Shown: positions 1-7,556, numbered from the stretch's first letter. The stretch: DNA of 12,977 bases from Gammaproteobacteria bacterium (GCA_005877675.1 VBNZ01000016.1:2194-15170); one strand, 5' to 3'. Made by a program: numbers and translations. Notes: a model not told the origin generated them from the sequence alone.

Positions 1-456
1 CAGCACGAGCTGATCGTGATCGACGTGCTCGAGCAGCGCGGCGAGGTCCTTGCCGCCGTTCTGCTGCGTGTCCTTGAGGCGCTGGCACAGTTCGCCGCCT
101 TTCAAACCGATAAACACCATCTTGTGCTCCGGCCCCGGCAGGCGCCAGGCCGGTGCGCCGGGCGGAACATGTTCGCCGTAGCTTGTCGGCAGATTTTTCG
201 TACCGTGGCAGGTCGCGCAGGGCAGGCCCGCGGCGCCGTTGCCGTTCGCGCCGCGTTGCACGTTCATTGCGTGCGCGCGGCCCGCGTCGAACTGCAGCGG
301 CGCATCACCCGGAATGTGGCAATTCTGGCAGCGCGGGTGCTGCAGAACTTTCTGCACGGTGGAAAACGCCTTCGTTCCAGCGGCTTGATCGGCAGCAGCT
401 GCCGACATGGGCAGCGCCAGGGTCGCGACAAATGCGAATACAGACAATACGCGCAT
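1..456 (-). CDS. Di-haem c-type cytochrome (C-terminus cut by window edge)
   Basis: The reverse strand reads 152 codons from an ATG at 456 to the window edge with no stop, so the C-terminus is missing. Residues 1 to about 22 form a Sec-type signal peptide (hydrophobic core VLSVFAFVATLALPM, then Ala-rich AAAAD as a likely cleavage site). Two CXXCH haem c motifs are visible, CQNCH at 43-47 and CATCH at 80-84, so the mature protein is probably a periplasmic di-haem cytochrome. The start has a strong ribosome binding site, AGAGAGG (rc of 464-470), 7 nt upstream. The gene lies 90 bp behind iorB on the same strand and probably belongs to that operon. I infer that it accepts electrons from the IorAB molybdenum hydroxylase. 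Such small cytochromes often accompany Tat-exported enzymes of this family. No specific family name is claimed. Confidence 0.85.
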   Translation of the reverse strand, partial: MRVLSVFAFVATLALPMSAAAADQAAGTKAFSTVQKVLQHPRCQNCHIPGDAPLQFDAGRAHAMNVQRGANGNGAAGLPCATCHGTKNLPTSYGEHVPPGAPAWRLPGPEHKMVFIGLKGGELCQRLKDTQQNGGKDLAALLEHVDHDQLVL

Positions 457-516
457 GGCAGCACCTCTCTCATCGAACGCGAAAACGCGCGTGAAGATGC
501 ATCCTGCTGGGTGGTA

Positions 517-534
517 GTGCGGCTCCTGCCGCAC
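517..534 (-). other. Perfect hairpin between iorB and the cytochrome gene
   Basis: Positions 517-523 (GTGCGGC) and 528-534 (GCCGCAC) form a perfect 7-bp inverted repeat with a 4-nt loop, 12 bp after the iorB stop codon. No T-run follows in the minus direction, so it is not a canonical intrinsic terminator. It could be an mRNA processing or attenuation element that lowers cytochrome expression relative to iorB. This is inference, and in GC-rich DNA such a repeat may be chance. Confidence 0.35.
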
Positions 535-546
535 GCCTTCGGATAT

Positions 547-2718
547 CTATGCCGGCCGCAGCGGCAGATTGCGCAAGCGCTGGCCGGTCGCCGCAAACAC
601 CGCATTGGCGACCGCGGGCGCGATCGGCGGCGTGCCGGGTTCGCCGCAGCCGCCCATCTTGTCCGTGCTCGGCACGCTATACACCTCGACCTGCGGCGCC
701 TCGTTCAAACGCAGCACAGTATAATTGTGGAAATTGCTCTGTTCCGGCTTGCCGTCCTTGAACGTAAGCTCCGAGTGGAGCGCGGCCGCCAGGCCGAACA
801 TGATGCCCGATTGCATCTGCGCCTCGACCGTGAGCGGATTGACGACCGGCCCGCAATCGATCGCGCAGACGACGCGATGCACCTTGAGTTGCTTCTTGTC
901 GTCGACCGAGACTTCGGCGATCTGCGCGACGTAACTGCCAAACGATTCGTGCACTGCGATGCCGGCACCGTGGCCCTTCGGCAGCGGCTTGCCCCAACCG
1001 AATTTTTCCGCGGCAAGGTCGAGCGCGAGGCGTTCGCGCGAACTCGAAGGTAGCAGCGCACGGCGATATTCGAGCGGATCTTTCTTCGCCGCATGTGCGA
1101 GCTCATCCACGAAACTTTCGACTACGAACGCGGTGTGCGAATGCCCGACCGAGCGCCACCACAGCACCGATATCGGGCTTGTCGGCGAATGCAGCTCGAC
1201 ATGATGCGCGGGAATGCTTTCGAGATACGGCGAATCGGCGGCGCCTTCGACGCTGGTCGTATCGATGCCGTTTTTGATCATCATCGGCGCAAACGGCGTG
1301 CCGGCGAGGATCGACTGCCCGACGATCGTGTGCGCCCAGGCGGCGGGCTTACCGTCCTTGGCGAGTGTCGCGCGCAGGCGCGAATGCCACATAGGACGGT
1401 AGTAGCCGCCTTGGATATCGTCCTCGCGCGTCCACACGACTTTGACCGTCTTGCCCGAGGCCTTGGCGACTTCGACCGCCTCGGTCACATAGTCGCAGGT
1501 CGGATTTGCGCGCCGGCCGAAACCGCCGCCGAGAAACGTCGTGTGGATGCGCACCTGCTCGGGCTTGAGTCCGAGTATCTTCGCCGATAGCTGCTGATCG
1601 AAAGTCTGGAATTGCGTGCCGGTCCAGATATCCGCGCCGTCCTTGCCGATTTCCACGGTGCAGTTTTCCGGCTCCATCGGTGCATGCGCGAGAAATGGCA
1701 CGGTGTAATCGGCTTCGATGACTTTCGCGCCCTTGAATGCAGTCTCGACGTCACCTGCTGTCTTCGCGACGGCGCCGGGCGTGCGCGAGGTCTTTTGATA
1801 CTGCTCGCGCATTGCGACGGAAGACAGCGTTGCGCCGGCGCCTGCATCCCATTCGATCGCGAGCGCGTCGCGGCCTTGCTTGGCCGCCCAAAAATGCTTG
1901 CCGAGCACGGCGATGCCGGTAGGCACCTGCACCACATCGATCACGCCGGGCACGGCTTTCGCCTTCGACGCATCGAAGGATTTGACCTTGCCGCCCGGTA
2001 CGGGCGAGCGCGCGACGACCGCGACCACCATATTCGGGCGCTTCACGTCGATGCCGAATTCGGCCGTGCCATTGACCTTCGCCTTGCTGTCGAGGCGCTT
2101 GGTCGGCTTGCCGATCAGGGTGAAATCCTTCGCATCCTTGAGCTTCACTTCGGCCGGCAACGGCAGCTTGGCCGCAGCGTCGGCAAGTTCGCCATAGGTC
2201 GCCTTGTGCTTACCGCAGATCACAACGCCTTTTTCGGTATGGCAATCACCTGCCTGTACTTTCCACTTCTGCGCTGCGGCGGCGATGAGCAAGGCGCGCG
2301 CCATCGCGCCGGCCTTGCGCAACTGATCGAACGACTCCCAGGTGCTGGTCGAGCCGCCGGTCATCTGAATGCCGAACGCCGTATGCGCGTAGGCGGGCGC
2401 GGCGGGCGCGTGCTCGACGCGCACCCTGGACCAGTCGCAGTCGAGTTCCTCGGCGACGACCATCGGAATCGACGTCCACACGCCCTGGCCCAATTCCGAA
2501 TGCTTGAGCAGCACCGTCACGCTGTTGTCGGGTGCGATGCGCACGAAAGCGTTCGGTGGAATCACCGGCGCGGCGGGCTTCGGCGCGTCCTCGGCGAATG
2601 CGCGGCGCAGGCCGAGCGGGATGAAGCATGCGACGACGAGACCGGCCGACAGGGTTGCGGTGGTCTTGAGAAAAGCGCGGCGCGTTTGTGCGGCTTGCAG
2701 GGAAAGGTCGTTACGCAT
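547..2718 (-). CDS. iorB: Molybdopterin-binding subunit of a molybdenum hydroxylase (isoquinoline 1-oxidoreductase/aldehyde dehydrogenase type, beta subunit)
   Basis: This 723-residue protein is the large, cofactor-binding subunit of a two-subunit xanthine oxidase-family enzyme that hydroxylates N-heterocycles or aldehydes. The N-terminus carries a twin-arginine signal (TRRAFLK at 12-18, then hydrophobic residues about 20-36), so the folded enzyme is exported to the periplasm. Visible family motifs are GGGFGRR at 397-403 (molybdopterin contact loop), WWRSVGHSHTAF at 520-531, and GGCGEPGTPPIAPAVANA at 689-706, which contains the presumed catalytic base Glu693. Its length fits the IorB family (about 700-780). 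The ATG at 2718 overlaps the end of iorA by 8 bp, and a strong AAGGAG (rc of 2726-2731) lies inside iorA, so the two are translationally coupled. The stop is TAG at 547-549. There is no FAD-subunit gene, as expected for IorAB-type enzymes that use a cytochrome as acceptor. The family is secure; the substrate is unknown. Confidence 0.93.
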   Translation of the reverse strand: MRNDLSLQAAQTRRAFLKTTATLSAGLVVACFIPLGLRRAFAEDAPKPAAPVIPPNAFVRIAPDNSVTVLLKHSELGQGVWTSIPMVVAEELDCDWSRVRVEHAPAAPAYAHTAFGIQMTGGSTSTWESFDQLRKAGAMARALLIAAAAQKWKVQAGDCHTEKGVVICGKHKATYGELADAAAKLPLPAEVKLKDAKDFTLIGKPTKRLDSKAKVNGTAEFGIDVKRPNMVVAVVARSPVPGGKVKSFDASKAKAVPGVIDVVQVPTGIAVLGKHFWAAKQGRDALAIEWDAGAGATLSSVAMREQYQKTSRTPGAVAKTAGDVETAFKGAKVIEADYTVPFLAHAPMEPENCTVEIGKDGADIWTGTQFQTFDQQLSAKILGLKPEQVRIHTTFLGGGFGRRANPTCDYVTEAVEVAKASGKTVKVVWTREDDIQGGYYRPMWHSRLRATLAKDGKPAAWAHTIVGQSILAGTPFAPMMIKNGIDTTSVEGAADSPYLESIPAHHVELHSPTSPISVLWWRSVGHSHTAFVVESFVDELAHAAKKDPLEYRRALLPSSSRERLALDLAAEKFGWGKPLPKGHGAGIAVHESFGSYVAQIAEVSVDDKKQLKVHRVVCAIDCGPVVNPLTVEAQMQSGIMFGLAAALHSELTFKDGKPEQSNFHNYTVLRLNEAPQVEVYSVPSTDKMGGCGEPGTPPIAPAVANAVFAATGQRLRNLPLRPA

Positions 2719-3193
2719 GGCTCTTCTCCTTCGCAGCAGAAGCGGCCATCAATTCGGACGCGCGATGCACCGCGGTGCGGATGCGTTGGTAGGTGCCGCA
2801 GCGGCAGATATTGCCGGTCATCGCTGCGTCGATCTCGGCATCGGTCGGCTTCGCATTCTGCGCGAGCAGCGCGACCGCAGACATGATCTGGCCCGACTGG
2901 CAGTAGCCGCACTGCACGACATCGGTTTCGATCCACGCGCGTTGTACCGGATGATCGGCATCTTTCGACAGGCCTTCGATCGTCGTGATTTTCTTGCCCG
3001 CGAGCGCAGCCGCCGGTGTGACGCACGCGCGCAGCGGCGCGCCGTCGACGTGCACCGTACACGCACCGCATTGCGCCATGCCGCAACCGAACTTGGTCCC
3101 GGTGAGGCCAACTACGTCGCGCAGCACCCATAGCAGGGGCATGTCGGCCGGCACATCGACATCGTGCGTCTGGCCATTGATTTCGAGTTTCAT
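2711..3193 (-). CDS. iorA: [2Fe-2S] subunit of a molybdenum hydroxylase (isoquinoline 1-oxidoreductase alpha type)
   Basis: This 160-residue iron-sulfur subunit relays electrons from the molybdenum site in IorB to the external acceptor. The N-terminal plant-ferredoxin-like domain holds the first cluster at Cys37, Cys42, Cys45 and Cys57 (FGCGMAQCGAC, then C57). The C-terminal helical domain holds the second at Cys95, Cys98, Cys130 and Cys132 (QCGYCQSGQ and NICRCGTY). All eight ligands are present and the length is normal for the family. It has no export signal of its own, so it would be carried across the membrane bound to Tat-targeted IorB, as is known for related enzymes. The ATG at 3193 has GAGGA (rc of 3201-3205) about 7 nt upstream. 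The 3' end overlaps iorB by 8 bp. A 100-bp gap separates it from mocA upstream. Confidence 0.95.
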   Translation of the reverse strand: MKLEINGQTHDVDVPADMPLLWVLRDVVGLTGTKFGCGMAQCGACTVHVDGAPLRACVTPAAALAGKKITTIEGLSKDADHPVQRAWIETDVVQCGYCQSGQIMSAVALLAQNAKPTDAEIDAAMTGNICRCGTYQRIRTAVHRASELMAASAAKEKSHA

Positions 3194-3223
3194 GGCGCGT
3201 TCCTCGACGTGTGCGGGGCGGTC

Positions 3224-3252
3224 AGATTACGCCGCCGCAATGACAACGACAA
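3224..3252 (-). promoter_or_regulatory. Possible sigma-70 promoter for iorAB-cytochrome
   Basis: In the mocA-iorA gap the minus strand shows TTGTCG (rc of 3247-3252) and TAATCT (rc of 3224-3229) with a 17-bp spacer, 30 bp before the iorA ATG. The matches to the TTGACA/TATAAT consensus are only 4/6 and 3/6. The surrounding 3239-3290 stretch is clearly more A/T-rich than its neighbours, which supports a regulatory role. The structural genes could therefore have their own promoter in addition to read-through from xdhC-mocA. Weak evidence. Confidence 0.25.
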
Positions 3253-3293
3253 TACGAATCAACGCAACAAAAACTTCACGTTTTTCCCGGAAG

Positions 3294-3884
3294 TCACGTT
3301 TCGAGCCAATGCAGATCGACTGCGCGATCGATGTCGATGGCAAGAGCGGCTTTGTCGATCGCGATCACCTCGCCGCTGCGTTGCGCAAGCAGGGCGCCCG
3401 CGCCGCGGTCGCCTTCGAGCCGCTGCAGATCATCGAACCATGCGCGCGGAAGTAGCGCGGGCACGCCAAGATGGCCGGCGTAGCAAGATGCTGCTGCGCG
3501 GCGTGGATCGCTGCGCCATGCATCAATGAGTGCTGCGAGGTGCTCGGCGTCGAGCGCGATCTGATCGCACAGCAGGATCAACGCACCCGCACATTCGGGC
3601 GAAAGGGCGGCGACGCCCGCGCGCAACGAGTGACTCAATCCGAGCGGCCAGTCCTCACTGTCGACGGCGCGGATAGGCAGATCCTGTACGTTCGCCAACA
3701 TCGCGTCGGCATGTGCGCCGAGCACGATCAGCGCATCGGCTGGAGCGGTCGCGAGGCCGAGCCGCGCGGCGCGATGGATCAGCGTTTCGCCGCGATGGCG
3801 CAACAGTTGTTTCGGTTCGCCCAGGCGCGAGGAATCGCCTGCGGCAAGTACGATGAGGCCGTGCGCTGCGCTTGCCTCAGGCAC
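3294..3884 (-). CDS. mocA: Molybdenum cofactor cytidylyltransferase (MocA/MobA-like NTP transferase)
   Basis: This 196-residue protein is predicted to transfer CMP from CTP to molybdopterin-Mo, making the MCD cofactor used by xanthine oxidase-family enzymes such as the neighbouring IorAB. From the GTG start, residues 11-28 read IVLAAGDSSRLGEPKQLL, the nucleotide-binding signature LAAGxSxRxGxPKxLL. LLCDQ at 104-108 supplies the metal-binding Asp, and GVPALLPR at 140-147 is the typical acceptor-site segment. The family usually has DQP; here Ile replaces that Pro, a minor variant. I chose GTG at 3884 because an in-frame extension to 4046 would lie entirely in the xdhC coding sequence and has no family character. 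The chosen start overlaps the xdhC stop by 8 bp and has no clear Shine-Dalgarno, which suggests coupling to xdhC. MobA (guanylyl) specificity is the alternative, but context favours MocA. Confidence 0.87.
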   Translation of the reverse strand: MPEASAAHGLIVLAAGDSSRLGEPKQLLRHRGETLIHRAARLGLATAPADALIVLGAHADAMLANVQDLPIRAVDSEDWPLGLSHSLRAGVAALSPECAGALILLCDQIALDAEHLAALIDAWRSDPRRAAASCYAGHLGVPALLPRAWFDDLQRLEGDRGAGALLAQRSGEVIAIDKAALAIDIDRAVDLHWLET

Positions 3885-4923
3885 GGCGCGCGGAAAAATA
3901 TTGCTGCAGCTCGGCGGCGACCGCGAGCGCGACGGCCTCGCCGCCATGTCCGCCGAGATCGAGCCCGACTGGCGCATGCAGGCGCGGTAGCAGCTTCGCG
4001 GCCAAATCGTCGCCCAATTCTGCGAGCAACGCATCGCGCCGCGCACCGGGGCCGAGCAGGCCGATATAACCGATCGCGCTCAACGCGCACGCGCGCAAGT
4101 GCGTAAGATCGATCGCATAGTTGTGGCTCATCAGTATCACCGCATCCGTGCGCTCACTTACGAGCCTTGCCGCCGAAGCCTCAGGCGCGAGATCGATCAG
4201 CTCGTCGATCGTCGCCGCACGGGCAAAAGCGGCCCAGCGGCCGCGATGCTCGACCACATTGACGAACCAGCCGAGCCGTCGCGCAAACACCGCGAATGGC
4301 GCCGTCTCAGGGCCGGCGCCGAGCAACAACACCTGCGGCGGCGGCGCGATGCGCAGGCGATGCGCAAGCGCCAGCGCATCGTCGCGGCGCGATTCGTCGC
4401 GTCCGCTCGCGTCCCAAATAAAATCCGAATGCGGCGTGGGATTTCCCACGAAACCTGCCCGACCCATGCCCATGTCGGCGCCCTCGACGCATAGCGCGAG
4501 ATCGAGGGCGGCGCCGTGTTCGACTACACCGAATAATGCCCGTGCGAGTGGCGCCCGCGGCGGCAGCGGCAGCAACAGCAAGCGCACGCGGCCGCGGCAG
4601 CCGATACCGCTGCCGAACAGCACGTCCTCGTCGCTGCGTGTGTCGAATTCCGTGACCGCCGCGCGGCCGCCTTCGAGCACCGCACGCGCAGCTTCCTCGA
4701 GTGCGGGTTCAAGACAGCCGCCGCTGATCACCCCGTGGCGCAGGCCCGCGCGGTCGAGCAGCACGAGCGCATCGCGCTTGCGATAGGTCGAGCCTTCCGT
4801 CGCGATCACCATGCCGAGCACGGCGGTGTCGTCGTGTTTGTGCACGCGCCACAGCGCATCGGTCAGGCCGCGCAGGCCGCAGCAAGATTCCGAATCGGTA
4901 CGAACAGATGGCGCGTCAGTCAT
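3877..4923 (-). CDS. xdhC: XdhC/CoxI family molybdenum hydroxylase maturation factor
   Basis: This 348-residue XdhC/CoxI protein is a cytosolic chaperone. In characterised members it binds the molybdenum cofactor, promotes its sulfuration and hands it to the apo-enzyme. The N-terminal XdhC_CoxI domain shows GSTYRKRDA (44-52), GVISGGCLE (64-72) and GIGCRG (106-111). The C-terminal Rossmann domain shows LLGAGPE (200-206), SHNYAIDL (266-273), GYIGLLGP (285-292) and the closing block LHAPVGLDLGGHGGEAVALA (315-334). In that last block the usual 'PeEIA' is replaced by GGEAVA. The ATG at 4923 is 27 bp behind the comM stop and has no good ribosome binding site, so it may depend on comM-initiated transcription. 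It overlaps mocA by 8 bp. The target is most likely the adjacent IorB. Confidence 0.93.
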   Translation of the reverse strand: MTDAPSVRTDSESCCGLRGLTDALWRVHKHDDTAVLGMVIATEGSTYRKRDALVLLDRAGLRHGVISGGCLEPALEEAARAVLEGGRAAVTEFDTRSDEDVLFGSGIGCRGRVRLLLLPLPPRAPLARALFGVVEHGAALDLALCVEGADMGMGRAGFVGNPTPHSDFIWDASGRDESRRDDALALAHRLRIAPPPQVLLLGAGPETAPFAVFARRLGWFVNVVEHRGRWAAFARAATIDELIDLAPEASAARLVSERTDAVILMSHNYAIDLTHLRACALSAIGYIGLLGPGARRDALLAELGDDLAAKLLPRLHAPVGLDLGGHGGEAVALAVAAELQQYFSARRA

Positions 4924-4950
4924 GCGCGCCAGTTTACGCGAGGGGCGGGC

Positions 4951-6477
4951 TTATGCGCGCACCGTCGCAAGGCGGCGATACTGGATCGCTTCGCTCAAAT
5001 GCACGGTGTCGATGCGCGCGGCGCCGGCGAGGTCGGCGATCGTGCGCGCGACGCGCAGGATGCGCTGGTAGGCGCGCGCCGACAGCCCCAGCTTGTCCAG
5101 TGCGCGTTCGAGCAGCGCGCGATCAGCCGGAGCGAGCACGCAGTCGCGCTGCACTTCGCGATGCGACAGACGCGCGTTCGCTTTACTGGCACGTTGCATC
5201 TGGCGCTCACGCGCCGCGGCGACGCGTGAGCGCACGACCGCGCTCGATTCGCCGGCGGCCGCCTCGCTGCCAAGTTCGGCCAGCGCGATGCGCGGCACTT
5301 CGACTTGCAGGTCGATGCGGTCGAGCAGCGGCGCCGACACGCGTGCGCGGTAGCGCCGGATCGATTCGGGTGTGCAGGCACAGCGCCCAGACACATCGCC
5401 GGCATAACCACAGGGGCAGGGGTTCATTGCGGCGACGAGCTGGAACGCCGCGGGGAATTCGGCCTGCCGGGCCGCCCGCGATATCGCGATCTGTCCGGAT
5501 TCGAGCGGCTCGCGCAACACTTCGAGCACGTGACGATCGAACTCGGGCAGTTCGTCCAAGAACAACACGCCGTGATGCGCTAGCGAAATTTCGCCGGGGC
5601 GCGGAATCGACCCCCCGCCTACAAGCGCTACCGCGGACGCAGTGTGATGCGGCGACCGAAAAGGTCGCATTTTCCATTTGTGGAAATCAATACTCTGGCC
5701 GGCGACCGAGCGCACCGCGGCCGATTCCAGCGCCTGTTCCTCGCTGAGTGGCGGCAGAATTCCGGGCAGTCGGCTCGCGAGCATGGTCTTGCCGGTGCCG
5801 GGCGGACCGACGAACAAAAGATGGTGCGCGCCTGCTGCGGCAATCTCGAGCGCGCGCCGCGCCTGCGCCTGGCCGCGCACGTCGGCGAGGTCGGGATAGT
5901 CGATCGGCGGTGCGGTTGCGTCGTCTGCCGCGCCGGTTGTCGCCGCAACGCCCGCGGGCAATTCGCCGGCGCCGCGCAGAAACGCGAGCACCTGCAGCAG
6001 CGAATCGGCACTGCGCACGTCGGCTGCGGCGACGAGTGCCGCCTCGTTGCCGTTCGCGCGTGGCACGATCAGCGCGCGTCCGCTGAGCGCGGCCTTGAGG
6101 GCCGCCGGCAGCACGCCGGTGACCGGGCGCAGTTCGCCCGATAGCGCAAGTTCGCCGAGAAATTCATAACGATCGAGCGCGTCGCGCGGTATGTGGCCGG
6201 CCGCGGCGAGAATGCCGAGGGCGATAGGTAGATCGAAGCGACCTCCGTCTTTCGGAAGGTCCGCTGGCGCCAGATTCACCGTTACGCGCCGCGCCGGATA
6301 CTCGAATTGCGCATTCTGGATCGCCACACGCACGCGATCACGCGCCTCCTTCACCGCCGTCTCGGGCAGGCCGACGATCGAGGTGCCGGGCAATCCGCCA
6401 GAAAGATGCACCTCGACCGTGACCGCGGGCGCCGCGACGCCATCCTGCGCGCGGCTGTGGATTGTCGCCAAGCTCAC
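4951..6477 (-). CDS. comM: ComM/YifB family AAA+ ATPase (Mg chelatase-like)
   Basis: This 508-residue full-length ComM/YifB protein belongs to a family that in Vibrio cholerae is a hexameric branch-migration helicase integrating transformed DNA. Domains in order: an N-terminal Lon-like fold (1 to about 120, with the diagnostic SIVGLPETAVKEARDRVR at 33-50), an AAA+ core with Walker A GPPGTGKT (224-231) and Walker B VLFLDE (304-309), and a C-terminal Mg-chelatase domain. Four cysteines (354, 356, 366, 368, within NPCPCGYAG and CAC) form a putative metal site that is typical of the family. The start is GTG at 6477; MSLATIHS matches the conserved family N-terminus, so this start is well supported although no strong Shine-Dalgarno precedes it. 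It is on the same strand as xdhC, 27 bp upstream of it. A functional link to the molybdenum operon is not implied. Confidence 0.96.
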   Translation of the reverse strand: MSLATIHSRAQDGVAAPAVTVEVHLSGGLPGTSIVGLPETAVKEARDRVRVAIQNAQFEYPARRVTVNLAPADLPKDGGRFDLPIALGILAAAGHIPRDALDRYEFLGELALSGELRPVTGVLPAALKAALSGRALIVPRANGNEAALVAAADVRSADSLLQVLAFLRGAGELPAGVAATTGAADDATAPPIDYPDLADVRGQAQARRALEIAAAGAHHLLFVGPPGTGKTMLASRLPGILPPLSEEQALESAAVRSVAGQSIDFHKWKMRPFRSPHHTASAVALVGGGSIPRPGEISLAHHGVLFLDELPEFDRHVLEVLREPLESGQIAISRAARQAEFPAAFQLVAAMNPCPCGYAGDVSGRCACTPESIRRYRARVSAPLLDRIDLQVEVPRIALAELGSEAAAGESSAVVRSRVAAARERQMQRASKANARLSHREVQRDCVLAPADRALLERALDKLGLSARAYQRILRVARTIADLAGAARIDTVHLSEAIQYRRLATVRA

Positions 6478-6668
6478 GCAGCGCCCCGATTGGAAAGAAT
6501 GCGCTTGTGGGGGAGTGCGACCAAGGATGGCCGCTCGTCACCCCCGCGCTCACGGACGAACGCATAAAATTCCGCCGGCGGCCGTGCCAGTCTCAATTGC
6601 TGTCCGTGCAAAAGCGTCTGCATCGCGCAGGGCACTCGACCGGACGACGAGCCGTGATCGTCGCAACG

Positions 6669-6692
6669 CGCGGTTTCTGGGGAGAAACCGCG
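6669..6692. other. Perfect 10-bp hairpin between ubiK and comM
   Basis: CGCGGTTTCT (6669-6678) and AGAAACCGCG (6683-6692) are perfect inverted repeats around a GGGG/CCCC loop. The structure sits in the 276-bp gap between the ubiK stop and the comM GTG, and is the strongest fold in that gap. No T-run follows on either strand, so it is not a textbook terminator; a Rho-assisted terminator or operator is possible. I see no convincing gene, sigma-70 promoter or sigma-54 site in the rest of 6478-6753. Confidence 0.5.
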
Positions 6693-6753
6693 GTATCGTT
6701 CACGGTCGCCAGCGGAAAGGGGCATCGCCAGCGTCCTTGCCGGCGAACTCGGT

Positions 6754-7041
6754 TCAATGCGAGATCGGGCGATTGCCGGCCAGTGTCTCGAGCTCGGCGA
6801 TGCGGCGTTCGAGCGCCTCGACCATCGCGCGCGTGCGCAGCAGCACGCTGCGCTGCACGTCGAACTCCTCGCGGGTGACGAGATCGAGTTTCTTCAGGCC
6901 GCTGCGCAGCGTGTCTTTGAAATTCGCGGCAAGATCGTCGCGAGCCTCACGCGTGGCATTGACGAAGCCCTCGGCCTGGGCGGAGGGGACAAGTTCGAGC
7001 AGGCGACGCGCAAGCTCGTCGATCGGAGTAACGGTAGCCAC
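6754..7041 (-). CDS. ubiK: Ubiquinone biosynthesis accessory factor UbiK (YqiC/BMFP family)
   Basis: This 95-residue protein matches UbiK/YqiC, a small accessory factor that works with the lipid-binding protein UbiJ in aerobic ubiquinone synthesis. The recognisable core is KLDLVTREEFDVQRSVLLRT (50-69), nearly identical to the family's 'LDLVsREEFDVQ.qVLlRTR'. It is followed by a short coiled coil (AMVEALERRIAELE, about 72-85) used for trimerisation in this family. The N-terminal half is amphipathic helix. The start is GTG at 7041, preceded by GAGGG 8 nt upstream (rc of 7050-7054). The C-terminal tail is short compared with enterobacterial members. It is divergent from glnK and about 276 bp upstream of comM, on the same strand as comM. 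Confidence 0.92.
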   Translation of the reverse strand: MATVTPIDELARRLLELVPSAQAEGFVNATREARDDLAANFKDTLRSGLKKLDLVTREEFDVQRSVLLRTRAMVEALERRIAELETLAGNRPISH

Positions 7042-7217
7042 GGCGGATACCCTCGTATTGAATGGATGGTTTGCAACGGACGAAAAGCAGTGTAGCGGCG
7101 TGCAGTCTCACGCGCGTCGGCGCGGTTCGGAAATTCACGTAGGTAAAACGCCTACACGCGCAGGCGCGTACGACTTGGTATAGTCCTAAGAACGCATCTC
7201 AAGGCGCGAGGCAGGCC
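7042..7217. promoter_or_regulatory. Divergent ubiK/glnK control region
   Basis: This 176-bp gap must hold promoters for both directions. Towards glnK, TGGTATAGT (7176-7184) is a good extended -10 element (TGnTATAnT) about 33 bp before the ATG; no -35 box is needed for this class and none is obvious. Towards ubiK the only candidate is a weak TACACT (rc of 7089-7094) without a -35. An imperfect dyad, GTAGG (7139-7143) and CCTAC (7151-7155) around an A-rich centre, lies just upstream of the glnK promoter and could be an operator. No sigma-54 (GG-N10-GC) or clear NtrC site was seen, which is notable for a glnK-type gene. Confidence 0.45.
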
Positions 7218-7556
7218 ATGAAACTCGTGACGGCGATCATCAAACCGTTCAAGCTCGACGACGTGCGCGAAGCGCTGGCGGAAGTCGGGGTACAGGGCAT
7301 CACCGTGACCGAGGTCAAGGGCTTTGGCCGGCAGAAGGGTCACACCGAGCTATATCGCGGCGCCGAGTACGTCGTCGATTTTCTGCCCAAGATCAAGATC
7401 GAGATCGCCGTGCCCGAATCGATCGCCGAGCGCGTGGTCGAAACGATCCAGCACGCGGCCAACAGCGGCAAAATCGGCGATGGCAAGATTTTTGTATACG
7501 ATCTGGATCAGGTGATTCGCATCCGCACCGGGGAAACTGGGGCGGATGCGCTGTAG
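7218..7556 (+). CDS. glnK: Nitrogen regulatory protein PII (GlnK-type)
   Basis: This 112-residue PII protein is a trimeric sensor of 2-oxoglutarate, ATP/ADP and, through uridylylation, glutamine status. It controls ammonium transport and glutamine synthetase. The N-terminus MKLVTAIIKPFKLDDVREAL is GlnK-like. The T-loop reads GRQKGHTELYRGAEYVVDFL (37-56) with the uridylylation site Tyr51, and the C-terminal B/C-loop signature GKIGDGKIF is followed by IRIRTGE. The length is exactly that of the family. The ATG has GAGG (7208-7211) six nt upstream and the stop is TAG. GlnB and GlnK are hard to separate by sequence; the comM-ubiK neighbourhood, which in pseudomonads contains glnK-amtB, favours glnK. 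Here amtB is not present and the next gene encodes a zinc-ribbon protein 67 bp downstream, probably co-transcribed. Confidence 0.93.
   Translation: MKLVTAIIKPFKLDDVREALAEVGVQGITVTEVKGFGRQKGHTELYRGAEYVVDFLPKIKIEIAVPESIAERVVETIQHAANSGKIGDGKIFVYDLDQVIRIRTGETGADAL

Noticed and set aside
1612..2886. 424-codon open frame on the plus strand
   Set aside because: It is antisense to iorB/iorA, has no recognisable domain and an Arg/His-rich composition; a codon-bias shadow.
3885..4046. Longer mocA start at 4046
   Set aside because: The extra 54 residues would be encoded wholly within xdhC in another frame, are Arg/Ser-rich and precede the family N-terminus; GTG at 3884 fits far better.
6474..6725. Possible 83-residue gene between ubiK and comM (minus strand)
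   Set aside because: It has no ribosome binding site, contains the perfect hairpin, overlaps the comM start and shows no recognisable family character.
6191..7183. 330-codon open frame on the plus strand
   Set aside because: It runs antisense through the conserved 5' part of comM and through ubiK, and is Ser/Arg-rich with no domain.
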